A stretch of 64,000 nt of DNA from Pelomonas sp. BJYL3 (GTDB lineage: Bacteria > Pseudomonadota > Gammaproteobacteria > Burkholderiales > Burkholderiaceae_C), in contig NZ_JANZKX010000010.1 of NCBI RefSeq assembly GCF_027257975.1, forward strand, positions 1-64,000. The letters run 5' to 3'. Positions 1-9,734 of the stretch are shown one piece after another (the stretch's first letter is position 1; every line of letters begins with the position of its first letter). The notes under the pieces were generated by a model. That model ran no database searches. It was not told the origin of the DNA and saw only the letters and a program-made list of their open reading frames with translations. The position numbers and the translations under genes are program-made.

Positions 1-75
1 CTCTGTTCGGTGCTCCAGCACCATGCGCACGGCGCGCTCACGCACCTCGGGCGAAAACTTCGGGGACTTCTTCAT
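1..75 (-). CDS. IS3-family transposase OrfA, N-terminal fragment (cut by window edge)
   Basis: The minus strand encodes 25 residues from an ATG at 75: MKKSPKFSPEVRERAVRMVL followed by EHRTE. This is the typical opening of the small helix-turn-helix OrfA protein of IS3-family elements, which binds the element ends and is normally fused to the DDE integrase OrfAB by a -1 frameshift. The reading frame is open to the window edge. A GGAG lies about 9 bases upstream. Only the first quarter of the gene is visible, so the subgroup and activity are unknown. Confidence 0.65.
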   Translation of the reverse strand, partial: MKKSPKFSPEVRERAVRMVLEHRTE

Positions 76-123
76 GGCTCCATTCTCCAGAGTTGGAGCC
101 TCCTCGAAACCCGGGGCGATTCA
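1..123 (-). mobile_element. Edge of an IS3-family insertion sequence, continuing beyond the left end
   Basis: Read on the minus strand, the sequence from 123 downward starts TGAATCGCCCCGGG, a terminal repeat of the kind carried by IS3-family elements. It is followed 48 bases later by the start of a transposase orfA. The rest of the element, including its other end and any target duplication, lies outside the window, so intactness cannot be judged. The outer boundary at 123 is inferred from the TG...CA-type end. Confidence 0.6.
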
Positions 124-951
124 GTCCCGATGAACCGCAGCGCCACACTGAAGCTTCGGTACGACCACCCCATGGAGGCGTGAAGGCCTGATGCAGGCAG
201 CCGAGTCCCTGCCCGGAGGGCTGGGAGCGCATGACCTTCCCCGATGCTTCGGCGCACAGCACGAAGCGAAGTCCCTCTGGGCCTTGGTTGAGCCACGAGG
301 CATCGTGTTCGGAGCCCACATGGAGCCCGCGTTGTGGGTGGCCTGGTTTGAAGACCTGTGCACGCGACGCTCTCTTGCGCAGGGTCGCCTCGTGCATGAC
401 GTCGACACGTCGCCGCATCGCCAGGCCTCGCACGCCGAGGTCAGCAGGGGACCGTCTGGCGCATGTCCTTCAGTTAGTCGCCTGTGAGGTCCGCACCGGA
501 TCTCGCGAGGGGACTGCCTCGGGCGCCCTGGGCATCGGGATCATGAAACCGCATCTCAAGCAAGGCCGCCGTGCATCGTCAGAACCCGGAAGTGAGGCGG
601 CTCCGCGACAGCGACGTGGATCAGTTCGAGATCCTGCAGCCCCGCGCCTCGGCCCGGGAGCACAGCCCTTGCCCCTCGCCGACGCCCTGTGCAAGGCCCC
701 CTGAGGCACCAGCCGCCGCGCCTGCAGGTGGTGCGGGGTGTCGGCGGCCTGTCAGCACTTACAGATTCCCTTCCCCTGCCCCCATGCGAGCCTGCGGACC
801 GCGGGCACGGCTGAACCCTGCCGCAGCGGCCGGGACGGCGTCCCTGCGCACGCTGGCATCAGCAGCGCACCAGTTGGTGCGTCCTGGTGTTCGTCCGCAG
901 CGGGAACGCCTATCTACAAGACGTCTGCTGTCAACACTTGGGAGACCCACG
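124..951. other. Gene-poor stretch flanking the IS edge
   Basis: Several open frames of 70-150 codons exist on both strands but none has a convincing start, composition or family. On the minus strand a frame runs about 98 codons from near 417 into the IS edge at 123, and on the plus strand one runs 191-487. Neither could be recognised. This may be a decayed gene interrupted by the IS. The last 100 bases probably hold the promoter of the gene at 952, including a 7-2-7 dyad at 866-881. Confidence 0.4.
866..881. promoter_or_regulatory. Inverted repeat upstream of the haem protein gene
   Basis: CGCACCA-GT-TGGTGCG is a perfect 7-2-7 dyad about 70 bases before the start at 952. It could be an operator or a hairpin in the leader. 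No regulator can be assigned. Confidence 0.3.
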
Positions 952-2247
952 ATGAATCTCATGCAAGCCCTGTCGATGCCTTCACGTGCCGCGCGCCGTT
1001 CGCGTCCTTCGATCGCGCATGCCACGCTGGCGGCGGCGGCCCTCGCGCTGTGCCAGGGACCTGCCGCGGCGCAAAGCATGCCCGCCACCGCATCGCCGGC
1101 TGCCTGCAGCCTGCCCCTGAAGCCCGCCGCCACGCAGGAGGAGACCGCCTGGCAACTCTTCGTGGCCGCCCACTGCACGGTCAACACGCCCGGGGGCCAG
1201 AAGCTCAACTGGGAGACCTGGACGGAGCAGACCTGCTGGCTCAACCCCGGTGCACCGGGCTGCAAGACCGGCGAGGAGAAGAAGCGCTTCAGCCACGCCA
1301 TCAGCCTGCTGGCGACCCGCGGCAAGCTGCACACCCCTGCCGCAAGCACCGCCGCCAGCGGCCTGCCGGGCTGCCAGCCCATGACGTCCAAGTCCAGCCA
1401 GACGCCCAAGTCCCTGCTGCCCTTCGTGCCAGGCAATCTCGGCGCCAATCCGCAGTTCTGCGAGGAGGTCTACGTGAATGCCAGCGAGGCGGCCTTCGTC
1501 ACCGCGCCGCCCGGCGGCAAGCCGGGGGCGACGCTGACCACGCGGACCGGCCAGGCCGACTACATCGCCACGACCGGCAAGCCGCTGGACTTCCCCAAGG
1601 AAGCCGTGGAGATCAAGGCCGACTGGATTGCCGCCAGCTCGCTCAACGCCGCCAGCTTCTTCAACTGCAGCGACAAGAAGCCGGCCGGGGTCTATGTGCA
1701 GAACATCGACGGCGTCTGCTACGCCCTGGTCGGCGTGCATATCTCGTCCAAGCTCTACCCCAACTGGCTGTGGGCCACCTTCGAGCCGCAATCGCCGGTG
1801 ACCAACCCCAACCGCTGCAAGCCCTCGCTCTACTCGTCCTGCAATGACCCCTGGGGCTCCAACCCGGCGCTCAGCACGGGCCAGGCCACCGCGGCCACCA
1901 AGAACCTGACGAACCTGATGGACCAGGCCGGCCTGCCGCCCGAGTTCCGCAACTACCGCCTCGTGGGCACGCAGACGCAGTATGAGCAGCCGCTCGCCAG
2001 CAAGGGCAAGCTCGGCAATTCCTTCGTCGAGTTCAATGCCCAGGTCCTGCCCCAGCAGGCCTCCTGCATCACCTGCCACGGCTATGCGGCCATCAACGTG
2101 GCCCTGAATCCGCCGGGCACCGGCAATGGCGGCCCCATCGGCAATGGGCCGTCCATCGGCAAGCCCGTGATTCCGCCCACCATCCCGGGCCGCCACTGGG
2201 AACCGGTGGACTTCTCGTGGATGCTGGGTTTCATGCCCGGCAAGTAA
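952..2247 (+). CDS. Exported protein with one c-type haem motif, function unknown
   Basis: The product is 431 residues. It starts at ATG 952, with GGAG 8 bases upstream; the longer upstream frame looks non-coding. Residues 1-40 form a long Arg-containing signal peptide ending in an AAAQS-like cleavage region, so the protein is probably periplasmic or extracellular. The mature part has many Cys (several C...C pairs) and motifs such as ETAWQLFVAAHC and LNWETWTEQ. Near the C terminus CITCH is a single CXXCH haem-c attachment motif. I recognise no named family beyond 'cytochrome c-like hypothetical', and no catalytic function can be proposed. It stands alone, flanked by an IS edge and by convergent genes. 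Confidence 0.8.
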   Translation: MNLMQALSMPSRAARRSRPSIAHATLAAAALALCQGPAAAQSMPATASPAACSLPLKPAATQEETAWQLFVAAHCTVNTPGGQKLNWETWTEQTCWLNPGAPGCKTGEEKKRFSHAISLLATRGKLHTPAASTAASGLPGCQPMTSKSSQTPKSLLPFVPGNLGANPQFCEEVYVNASEAAFVTAPPGGKPGATLTTRTGQADYIATTGKPLDFPKEAVEIKADWIAASSLNAASFFNCSDKKPAGVYVQNIDGVCYALVGVHISSKLYPNWLWATFEPQSPVTNPNRCKPSLYSSCNDPWGSNPALSTGQATAATKNLTNLMDQAGLPPEFRNYRLVGTQTQYEQPLASKGKLGNSFVEFNAQVLPQQASCITCHGYAAINVALNPPGTGNGGPIGNGPSIGKPVIPPTIPGRHWEPVDFSWMLGFMPGK

Positions 2248-2277
2248 GCCCGGGGTGTTGACGAGACACCGCCTGAA

Positions 2278-2332
2278 GCCTGCGCCCCGGGGCACACCCC
2301 CTGGGGCGCAGGCGTCCACAACTTCTGTGGAC
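2278..2332 (+). terminator. Tandem hairpins after the haem protein gene
   Basis: GCCTGCGCCCC pairs with GGGGCGCAGGC (2278-2313) and is followed directly by GTCCACA-ACTTC-TGTGGAC (2314-2332). There is no T tract, so this is more likely an RNA-stabilising or Rho-assisted 3' end than a classical intrinsic terminator. Confidence 0.45.
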
Positions 2333-2439
2333 AAGTCTGGGGACGGCCTCGGGACCGTGCGCCACAGCCCCGATGCCTACGGGGCTGGGCCTGGAGTGCC
2401 GCAAGATGAGGCAGGTGGGGGTTGTCTGAAGACGAAAGC

Positions 2440-2892
2440 CTATGGAGCAGACGGTGCACGCCCTTGCCAGCGCTTCCGGGCGAGGTCAACTTCCGCCCTA
2501 ACGGCGTCCGCTTGCTGAGGGTCCATCGGAGCCATGCGGGCCGTCAGCGCCAGCACTTCGGACTCGACAGCCGGAAAGGGTTCGGCCCCCAGCAGCAGCA
2601 TCGCCAACTCGGCCATGACCGAAGGCGACTGGCATTTCGACGCCAGGCGTAGCCATGGAATCGCCTCGGCAGATTGATTGCGCCCCAGGCTGTAGTGGTG
2701 CGCAAGTTGGAGCGCCGCGGAGCAGTCCCCCCCTCTGGCGAGGGCTTCCTGACGCGCGAGCTCGATCGTATCGAGGGTGTAGACAGTCGCGCTACTCGAC
2801 GGCTTCTGCGGCTTCATCAGCATCAAGCCTCCCACGGCAAGAAGCACAAGCACCCCGGCTGCAGTCACGAGCGACATACGAACGGCTCTCAT
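2440..2892 (-). CDS. Small membrane-anchored Sel1/TPR-like protein
   Basis: The product is 150 residues from ATG 2892 (the frame stays open upstream but looks non-coding; AAAAGG precedes this ATG by about 10 bases). Residues 8-27 are a hydrophobic segment (VTAAGVLVLLAVGGLMLM), either an uncleaved signal anchor or a signal peptide. Residues 45-100 contain helical repeats resembling Sel1/TPR units (CSAALQLAHHYSLG, AIPWLRLASKC). The rest is Ala-rich helix. It lies about 500 bases downstream of the Sel1-repeat gene that is coupled to the RHS gene, on the same strand. A second, membrane-side immunity or accessory protein for that system is possible, but the family is not identified. Confidence 0.65.
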   Translation of the reverse strand: MRAVRMSLVTAAGVLVLLAVGGLMLMKPQKPSSSATVYTLDTIELARQEALARGGDCSAALQLAHHYSLGRNQSAEAIPWLRLASKCQSPSVMAELAMLLLGAEPFPAVESEVLALTARMAPMDPQQADAVRAEVDLARKRWQGRAPSAP

Positions 2893-3393
2893 ATCACTGG
2901 CCTTTTGGATAGAAGGTCTGCCAGGGACCGGGGTTCCCGGCAGTTGGCGGATCGGACATACGCCATGCGCCCAGCAAGGCCGCCCCCGCCGCTTTGAATC
3001 TGGCTGTCGGCCACCGGGTGATGAGCAGCCGGGACCCGACACGTCAGGCTCATGGGCCCGTCGTAGCGTCAAGTGACTTGGGATGGGAACTCGGCCTAAG
3101 ACCCGGCAACGGGCGCAGGGACCGTCCACTCGAATGAACAACGTCGGCCACTCTGGTGGCGCCTCGAATGTCCGAGCCGACGTGCGTGAGGCCATTGCGC
3201 ACTCCATCGGCCGCCCTGAAGCATGCAGGAGCATCAGAACCATGCGCAGCACGTCGGACCGTCACATCGCTGGCTCCGCCCTTCCCGGCGAAGGACGCGG
3301 GTCGCCCTCTGCTGTCACCGTGCCAGCCTGGCCCACGGCAGACACCGCTCAAGTCGGGCGTCGAACGGCAAGGCTGGCCGCCTACCTTCAAGC
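2893..3393. other. Intergenic region between two Sel1-like genes
   Basis: About 500 bases with no convincing gene. Open frames present here (for example minus 3397-3050) have Arg/Ser/Gly-rich, low-complexity translations and no plausible ribosome site. It may be the remnant of a displaced toxin or immunity cassette, as often found after RHS genes, but no recognisable fragment was seen. Confidence 0.35.
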
Positions 3394-3969
3394 TCAATGC
3401 GTGAGGGAGCGCAGAACATGCTCGGCCTGCTTGAACCCTTTGTCAGCAGCCTTGCGCAGCAACTCCAGCGCAGGCTCGGTCGGCTTGCCATCCTTGAATT
3501 GCCGGATGGCGACCAGGTACAGCGTCTCGGGATGCCCTTGCTCAAACGCCCTTTGATACCAGCTTTCCGCTGCCACCTTATCGGCGGGGTAGTCGTACTC
3601 GCCGAACTCGTAGTACCAGGCCAGGTGGTGCTGCGCCTCACCGTAGCCCCCTTCGGCTGCACGCTCAAGCCAACGGTTGGCTAGTTCGACATTCAGGGGC
3701 AGCAGGTCGCCCCATCGGTGCATGCCGCTCAACTCATACTGAGCTACCAGGTTGCCGTCTTCCGCGAGCTGTTCAAGGCGCTGCAACCAATACGTGCAAA
3801 GCATGGAATCTGGAGGTGCACCTTCACCGTTCTTGTACCAAAGCGCTGTCATATAGCAGGCCACCGGGTCGCCTGCCTCGGCACATCGCTCCATCAAGCG
3901 CAAGGCCAGCGACTCATTGTCGGCGTCGTATGCCGCCATCGCCTCCAGAAACTGAGCTGATGGTTTCAT
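3394..3969 (-). CDS. Sel1-repeat protein, candidate immunity protein of the RHS protein
   Basis: The product is 191 residues. The ATG at 3969 shares its A with the TGA stop of the RHS gene (TGATG), so translation is coupled. There is no signal peptide, so the protein is cytoplasmic. It is built of Sel1-type helical repeats: ALRLMERCAEAGDPVACYMTA, ANRWLERAAEGGYGEAQHHLA, AESWYQRAFEQGHPETLYLVA and ALELLRKAADKGFKQAEHVL. Sel1 repeats are protein-binding solenoids. Base composition is visibly less GC-rich than the neighbours, as is common for toxin-tip/immunity cassettes. The immunity role is inferred from position and coupling; Sel1/ankyrin-type solenoids are known among immunity proteins of polymorphic toxins. 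Confidence 0.8.
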   Translation of the reverse strand: MKPSAQFLEAMAAYDADNESLALRLMERCAEAGDPVACYMTALWYKNGEGAPPDSMLCTYWLQRLEQLAEDGNLVAQYELSGMHRWGDLLPLNVELANRWLERAAEGGYGEAQHHLAWYYEFGEYDYPADKVAAESWYQRAFEQGHPETLYLVAIRQFKDGKPTEPALELLRKAADKGFKQAEHVLRSLTH

Positions 3970-6900
3970 CAATCACCTGGCTGTTTAGGACCACCTCCAC
4001 GACCGCGCCATCCGCCAAGTCGTAGAAGTTGATTGACGCTTGGACCACCACGGTGGAAGACATTTCGATTGACCCGGTCGAGGAACTTCTTCTCGCCCTC
4101 GGTCAGGTCAGCGCAAGCGCGCTGCATCTGCTTGCTCTGGTTGTACACCTTCGCGTCCTCCGGCGTCAGCGGCTTCCACGTTTCCGTGGATATCCGCGCC
4201 TCGCGCCCTTCTTTGTCGAACAAGTGGACATGGTAGTTTCCCCCAGGGCCCCAGCGTGCATGCTCAATGCCCCCGGCTTGCGGACCAGGGTAGGACTGCA
4301 TCACGACGCCTTCACCTCGATAAATCGGGACCAACCCGTCGGGGTCAACGAAGCTCAGCGGGTTGCCTTCGACGTATGCATAGGTGTTGATGCCCCCGTC
4401 CAAGCCGATGGGGTCAGATTGGGTATACCGCCCTATCTGCGCGTCATAGTATCGATGCCAGTTGTACCAAAGCCCCGTCTCCCCATCCAGATACTGCCCG
4501 GGGAAGCCCAGGTTGAGTCCGCCCACGGAGTCCTGGACGACCTTGCGATCCCAGGCGTTGTTCTCGGCGCGCCAGACGACCGAACCCGCACTGTTGCTCA
4601 AGGCCTCGGGGCGACCCAGCTGATCATTGTGAGCGGTGAAGAACTGGCCGTTTCGAGCCAGGCCCAGCAACTCCGAATCCAGCCACACATAGCTGGTGGC
4701 AGTGCTGGCGGCCTCATGCAGGAGCTGGCCGGCGGTGTTGTAGGCATAACGGGTCACAGCCCCACCCGCCGTCTTCTGGGCACGCTGATTCAGGCCGTTG
4801 CTGAGGTACTGGCTGACCACACCATTCACGGTGACGCTGTTGAGCCGGTTGAAGGCGTCGTAGCCATAGCTGCGCGAGCCATCCCACCGGGACTCTGATT
4901 GCAGATTGCCCACTGCGTCGTAGCTGAAGTTCCGCCATTGCCCACCGCCGACGGCGCTGAGGCGGTTGCTGTTGCCGGCGGTGGTGTAGCTCAGCGTGGC
5001 GCCCTGGCGGTCGCTGCTGCTGCGGTTGCCGACGGTGTCCCAGCTGAAGCCCTGGCTGTCGCCGCTGCGGCTCACGGTCTTGAGCCTGTCGTTGGCGTCA
5101 TAGGCCAGGGTGGCGTTCAAGGCGGGGAAGAGGCCGTTGCTCAGCTGGCTGATGGTGTCGTTGGAAGCCCAGCCGATGCCGAGGTTCTGGGCCGCCCCGC
5201 TGCTGAGCTGGGTCACCCGGCCATCGTTGTCCAGGGTGATGAGGCGCGGCAGGCCGTTGCCGTAGCGCCAGGCATAAGGCCGGCCGGTGGCGGGCTGGTA
5301 GAGGAAGCTGTCCGCCAGGGTCAGGGCTTGCCCATTGAGCGTGGCGCGCACCTTGCTGAGCAGGCCATAGCTGCCGTAGTCGTAGTTCAGCTGCAGCCCG
5401 CCGGGATAGCTCATGCTGTTCAGGCGCCCTTGGGCGTCATAGCCCCAGCTGTGGACGAGGCTCTGCCCGTTGATGGTGCTGGTTTGCCGCAGCAGCTCGC
5501 CTTCCGGCCCGTATTCGAACGTGGTACTGCCCGAGGCGTCGGTGATGCTGGTCAGCCGGCCTTTGCCGTAAGTGCCGGTGTCGTAGCCGAACTGCTCCGT
5601 CTGGCCGGCACTGCTGCGGCTGAGCATGCGATCCAGGGCATCCCAGGTGTAGGTGATGACCTTGCCATCCGCCCGCGTCTCGGTCTGCACACGGCCCCAG
5701 CTGTCCAGGGCGTAGCTCGTGAGCCCCGTGTCCGGACTGGACTGGGTCAAGCGGTCTCCGAAGCCGTTGTAGGTATAGCTGGTCTGGAGGCCGCGGGGAT
5801 CGCTCACGGATTCCAGCTGCCCCGCCGCGTTGTAGCGGTACGCGGTCTGGCCCCCATCCGGCGCCGTGTGCCGAGACAGGCGGTTGCGGGCGTCGTAGTC
5901 GTACTGGGTCAGGTGGCCGGCCGCGTCGCTGACGGTCTTGATGTTGCCATTGCCGTCGTAGCCGAACTGCAGGCGCTGGCCGTTGTTGCCCGTGCGGATC
6001 CAGGGGCGACCCATGCTGTCGAACTGGGTGGACGAGGAGAATTCACCGGCCGCATTGGCCACCGGCACGCCCCCACTCAGGCTGGCGGTCTGGCGCGGAT
6101 GCCGGACGGTCAGCCGGCGGTTGGCAACGTCCAGCTGATGCGACACATACTGGGCCGCCGGGTTCACCTTGCCGGACAGGATCAGGCGCCCGGCGCTGTT
6201 GTAGTCGTACTTGTCGACGCTGCCATCGGGATGCTCCACGAAGGCCACGGTCCTGTCGTCCAGGGTGTAGGAGATCCGCGTGACCCGGGTGCCCGTTGGC
6301 GTTGCCACGGACGACTGCGTGGGCAGGCCGCGCAGGTCGTATTCCAGGGTGCTGACGACGCCATTGGCGTCCGTCACCCGCGTGGGCTGGCCGAATCCGT
6401 TGTGCCCCGCATAGCTGACCTGATGCCCCTTGACGTTCGTGAGGGCCAGCAGATTGCCTGCCGCGTCGTAGCTTTCTGTGGAACTGCCCAGGCCCACCTC
6501 TTCCGTCGTCTTGAGGGCCAGGGCCCCGTTCGGATGGAAGCTGTAGCTGGTGTTGATCTGCCGGCGCGTGCCACGGGCCACATCGTCCTGGGTGACCGAG
6601 GCCAGCCAGCCCAGGCCTGGGCCGGAAGCCACGTAGCTGTAGCGGGTGCGCAGGTAGGTGGCGCCGGTCGCGTCCTGCCTCGCCGTCTCCACCAGGTCCG
6701 TGCCCTGCCAGGTGTAGACCAGCGTCTCCTGCGCAGCCGTCCCGGAAGCCAGCGTCTTGCGCTGGATGCGCCCGTCCGCTGAATAGACGAACAGCGTCTT
6801 GACGCCGTTTCGGTCCGTGGTGCTGGACAGATAGCCGTTGCTGTCGTAGGTATTGCTGGCCACTGAGGCCAGGCAGCTGTCAGTGGCTGGATTGCTGACG

Positions 6901-8105
6901 GACAGGAGCTTGTGCGAGCTCGACCCATCCTCGAAGACGTAGACGCTGCTCAGGCCCTGCGCATTGGTCACCGTGGTGCTGTTGGTGAAGACATAGTCGA
7001 AGCGCTCCTTCTCCTCGCCATTGTCCCAACCGCTTTCCTTCACCCGCCCGAGCAGGTCGTAGACATAGCGGGTGCGTCGCGTGGAGCCGATGGTGTAGCC
7101 GGTCAGCAGCTTGGGGTTCTGGCTGTCCTCGTAGTGATAGCGCTTGACGTCCAGCGGCAACATCTGCAGGGTCGCGGCCGCGGTCTTCTGACCAGTGCGG
7201 GCGGGGATGAATTCCACCGAGGGCGCATTGACGGTCACGAGGCGCTTGGCCGCGTCATAGACAAAGGTCCAGTAGGCGCCATTGGGAGCCTGGACCTTGG
7301 TCACACGGTCGTCCGTCCAGGTCAGGCGGACCGGAGCGGCCCCGAGACCGGTGACCTGGGTCAGACGTCCGCTGGTGTCATAGGTGTACTGACGGGTTGC
7401 CACGCCACCGCGATTGCGCTCGGCCAGGATGCGGCCCGCGCTGTCGAAATCAAGGGTGGACACCGGCGTGACCAACTGGGACCCGGTAACCCCGTTGCCG
7501 TAGCTCGCCCTGCCTGCCGCGGCATTGCCGCGCGCGAGATAGAAGCCATCGGCCTGGCGCTCATACACGACATAGGCGCCATCGGGCTCGGTCAAGGTAA
7601 GCAGCTGCGGGTTGCATGCCGGGGCACCCGGCGTGCAAGCGCCCCCGCGCAGGGAGCGGCCCTCCAGGCTGGAGACCCAGTTGGGGCCGAACAGCCGGCC
7701 GCTGATCCCGTTGCTGCGGTAGGTCCGCTTCAGGTCCACGCCATGACGGGACTGCGTCACGAAGTCCTCTTCAAGCAGGACTTTCTCGCCGGTGGCCACC
7801 ACCACGGGATGCGGCGTGACGGGGTTGTTGCAATCCGAGAGGCTGCTGTTCTGCGCAGCTGCCGGTGCTGCCAGGGGGTCGGGTGTGCCGTCGCTGATGC
7901 GCGCGGGCACCACCTGCGGCCGCTTCCCGAAACCCGAGCCGCCCAGGCCTCCCATGGACGAGCCGCTGGAAAAGCCGAAGAGCTCCACCGGCTCCAGCTT
8001 CACCGGCGCCTTCTTCTCCTCGGCCTTCAGCGGCACAGTGACAAGCAGTGCCAGTGCACACAGGCCTGCGGCCCACGGCCGAGGCATTCCCTCGCGCATC
8101 TTCAT
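3969..8105 (-). CDS. Secreted RHS/YD-repeat protein with variable C-terminal tip (candidate polymorphic toxin)
   Basis: The product is 1378 residues. The start at ATG 8105 has GGGGAG about 7 bases upstream. Residues 1-28 are a Sec signal peptide ([18 protein letters not shown]). A DUF6531-like opening ([13 protein letters not shown]...[11 protein letters not shown]) leads into many YD repeats of the form GRLTxVT...YxYDxxGR. The RHS core ends with [20 protein letters not shown] and [11 protein letters not shown] near residue 1258. The following 120-residue tail is unlike the rest, contains [19 protein letters not shown] and [11 protein letters not shown], and is where RHS proteins carry their toxin. 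No PAAR or VgrG domain or T6SS gene is present, so Sec export fits better than T6SS loading. The toxin activity of the tail is not identified. Confidence 0.88.
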   Translation of the reverse strand: MKMREGMPRPWAAGLCALALLVTVPLKAEEKKAPVKLEPVELFGFSSGSSMGGLGGSGFGKRPQVVPARISDGTPDPLAAPAAAQNSSLSDCNNPVTPHPVVVATGEKVLLEEDFVTQSRHGVDLKRTYRSNGISGRLFGPNWVSSLEGRSLRGGACTPGAPACNPQLLTLTEPDGAYVVYERQADGFYLARGNAAAGRASYGNGVTGSQLVTPVSTLDFDSAGRILAERNRGGVATRQYTYDTSGRLTQVTGLGAAPVRLTWTDDRVTKVQAPNGAYWTFVYDAAKRLVTVNAPSVEFIPARTGQKTAAATLQMLPLDVKRYHYEDSQNPKLLTGYTIGSTRRTRYVYDLLGRVKESGWDNGEEKERFDYVFTNSTTVTNAQGLSSVYVFEDGSSSHKLLSVSNPATDSCLASVASNTYDSNGYLSSTTDRNGVKTLFVYSADGRIQRKTLASGTAAQETLVYTWQGTDLVETARQDATGATYLRTRYSYVASGPGLGWLASVTQDDVARGTRRQINTSYSFHPNGALALKTTEEVGLGSSTESYDAAGNLLALTNVKGHQVSYAGHNGFGQPTRVTDANGVVSTLEYDLRGLPTQSSVATPTGTRVTRISYTLDDRTVAFVEHPDGSVDKYDYNSAGRLILSGKVNPAAQYVSHQLDVANRRLTVRHPRQTASLSGGVPVANAAGEFSSSTQFDSMGRPWIRTGNNGQRLQFGYDGNGNIKTVSDAAGHLTQYDYDARNRLSRHTAPDGGQTAYRYNAAGQLESVSDPRGLQTSYTYNGFGDRLTQSSPDTGLTSYALDSWGRVQTETRADGKVITYTWDALDRMLSRSSAGQTEQFGYDTGTYGKGRLTSITDASGSTTFEYGPEGELLRQTSTINGQSLVHSWGYDAQGRLNSMSYPGGLQLNYDYGSYGLLSKVRATLNGQALTLADSFLYQPATGRPYAWRYGNGLPRLITLDNDGRVTQLSSGAAQNLGIGWASNDTISQLSNGLFPALNATLAYDANDRLKTVSRSGDSQGFSWDTVGNRSSSDRQGATLSYTTAGNSNRLSAVGGGQWRNFSYDAVGNLQSESRWDGSRSYGYDAFNRLNSVTVNGVVSQYLSNGLNQRAQKTAGGAVTRYAYNTAGQLLHEAASTATSYVWLDSELLGLARNGQFFTAHNDQLGRPEALSNSAGSVVWRAENNAWDRKVVQDSVGGLNLGFPGQYLDGETGLWYNWHRYYDAQIGRYTQSDPIGLDGGINTYAYVEGNPLSFVDPDGLVPIYRGEGVVMQSYPGPQAGGIEHARWGPGGNYHVHLFDKEGREARISTETWKPLTPEDAKVYNQSKQMQRACADLTEGEKKFLDRVNRNVFHRGGPSVNQLLRLGGWRGRGGGPKQPGD

Positions 8106-8276
8106 TCCGTCTCCCCCTGGCTTTCTCGCCTTTTGTTGGGGGCCGATTCTTGCAGCGGTCAGCGGGCCGTCAAGCCCACTTCATGATGGCGTTATTCCAT
8201 GATCCTTCGTCAATGAAACATGCTGCCATCGCGGAGTGCATTAGCCTGCCGGCCATCAACGAAGGAGCAGCGCAGT

Positions 8277-9719
8277 TCAGCCCTGCACCGCCCCACCCAG
8301 CGCCCGATACAGCGCCGCATGGTTGAGCCAGGCCTGCAGCTGCAGCTGCACAAGAGACTGCTTCGCCTCCAGCAGGGCCACGCGGGCCTGCAGCCAGTCG
8401 TGGCGGCCGATGGCGCCGACTTCCAGGCGCAGCGCGGCCAGGCGCTCGTTCTCCTGGGCCTCGGCCACGCGCCGGGCCTGGGCCTCGGTCTGACGCTGCA
8501 GCTTCTCGCGCTGGGTCCACTGGCCTTCGGCGTCGACCAGGGCCTTGTGGACCGTGTCACGCAGACCCAGGGCGGACTGCTCCAGGGCATTGCGGGCGCC
8601 ATCGCGCTCCAGGTTGAGACGGCGCCAGTCGATCAGGGGGATCAGCAGGGAGGAGCTCAGCGCCAGCACGGGCTGGCTGAGCCAGTCGCTGGTCTTCGAA
8701 CCACCCGTGCCCACGGAGGCGCTGAAGCTCAGGCCGGGATAGCGGCTGGCCTCGGCCACCGAGAGCTGGGCCAGCGCGGCGTCCACCTGCAGACGGGCCT
8801 TCTGCACGTCGGGGCGGGCGCCCAGGACCTGGGCGGGCGAGCCCAGCGCCCAGGCCGGCGGGCTGGAGTCCGGCAAGCGGCCGCGCGCGCCCGCCGAGGC
8901 AAGCTGCTCCAGCTGGTCCAGCAACAGCGCACGCTGCTGGGCCTGCAGCTGCTGCTCGGCCTCGATGTCGGCCAGGCGGTGCTGGGCCGCCAGCACGGAC
9001 TGCGCGGCGCGGTCGGACTCCACCGGCAGCAGCTTGCCCTCGCGCACCCGCAGCTTGACGATGCCCAGCAGCTCCTCGGCCGCCTCCAGCTGATCGCGGG
9101 CCAAGGGGCGCAGGCGCTCCTGGGCGCCGAGCGTCCAGTAGATCTCCGCCGCGCGGGCCTCGATCACCACACGAGCCGCGGCCACGTCGGTCTGCACCTG
9201 CTCACGCTGGGCCAGCAGGCCGCGGTCGCGGGCGGCCAGGCGGCCCCACAGGTCCAGCTCGTAGCTCGCCGAGAGCGAGGCGCTGTAGCTATGGCTCCAG
9301 CCGACCCGTGTCTCCACCGGCACCGGCACACCGCCCACATCCACCGTGCGCGTGCTGCCGCCGCTGTCCAGCGGGCGATTGGCCGAGCTGCCCAGCGATG
9401 CCAAGGGCTGCAGGCGCAGGCCCTGCTGCTCCAGCTGGCGCTGCGCGTCCTTGAGCCGCAGCGCCGCCAGGGCGATGTCGCGGTTGCGGGCCAGGGCCTC
9501 GCGCTGGAAGGCGCGCAGCTCCTCGTCCATCGCGGCTGACCAGGCGCTGACCTGGGCCGCGGACTCGGGGCTGTGCTGCCACTGGGCCGGCGGCACGGGC
9601 TCGACCGGGCGCTTCAGATCGGCTGTCGCCGCGCAGCCGCCCAGCAGGGCCAGGGTCGCGGCGGCCACGGCCAGCGTGGACAGGCGCAGGCCCGGGGACT
9701 TCAGTTCATTGTTCTTCAT
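8277..9719 (-). CDS. Outer-membrane efflux lipoprotein, NodT/OprM type
   Basis: The product is 480 residues. ATG 9719 is chosen over a GTG at 9734 because GGAGG lies 7 bases before it. The signal peptide ends in a lipobox, LLGGCAA, so the mature protein is a lipoprotein beginning at Cys. The family shows RxDxxxAxxxLxxA-type coiled-coil repeats (ARPDVQKARLQVDAALAQLSVAEASRYPGLSFSAS and a second half with ERDGARNALEQSALGLRDTV), the duplicated structure of TolC-like trimeric channels. It follows macB by 15 bases on the same strand and should be the outer-membrane channel of the MacAB pump. Confidence 0.88.
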   Translation of the reverse strand: MKNNELKSPGLRLSTLAVAAATLALLGGCAATADLKRPVEPVPPAQWQHSPESAAQVSAWSAAMDEELRAFQREALARNRDIALAALRLKDAQRQLEQQGLRLQPLASLGSSANRPLDSGGSTRTVDVGGVPVPVETRVGWSHSYSASLSASYELDLWGRLAARDRGLLAQREQVQTDVAAARVVIEARAAEIYWTLGAQERLRPLARDQLEAAEELLGIVKLRVREGKLLPVESDRAAQSVLAAQHRLADIEAEQQLQAQQRALLLDQLEQLASAGARGRLPDSSPPAWALGSPAQVLGARPDVQKARLQVDAALAQLSVAEASRYPGLSFSASVGTGGSKTSDWLSQPVLALSSSLLIPLIDWRRLNLERDGARNALEQSALGLRDTVHKALVDAEGQWTQREKLQRQTEAQARRVAEAQENERLAALRLEVGAIGRHDWLQARVALLEAKQSLVQLQLQAWLNHAALYRALGGAVQG

Positions 9720-9734
9720 GTCTTGCGCCTCCAC

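Noticed and set aside
191-704. Open frames near the IS edge as possible genes
   Set aside because: No plausible ribosome site or family; overlapping frames on both strands are equally long. Left as an unassigned region.
3969-8105. Type VI secretion RHS effector
   Set aside because: No PAAR/VgrG domain, no Eag chaperone and no tss genes are present, while a clear Sec signal peptide is.
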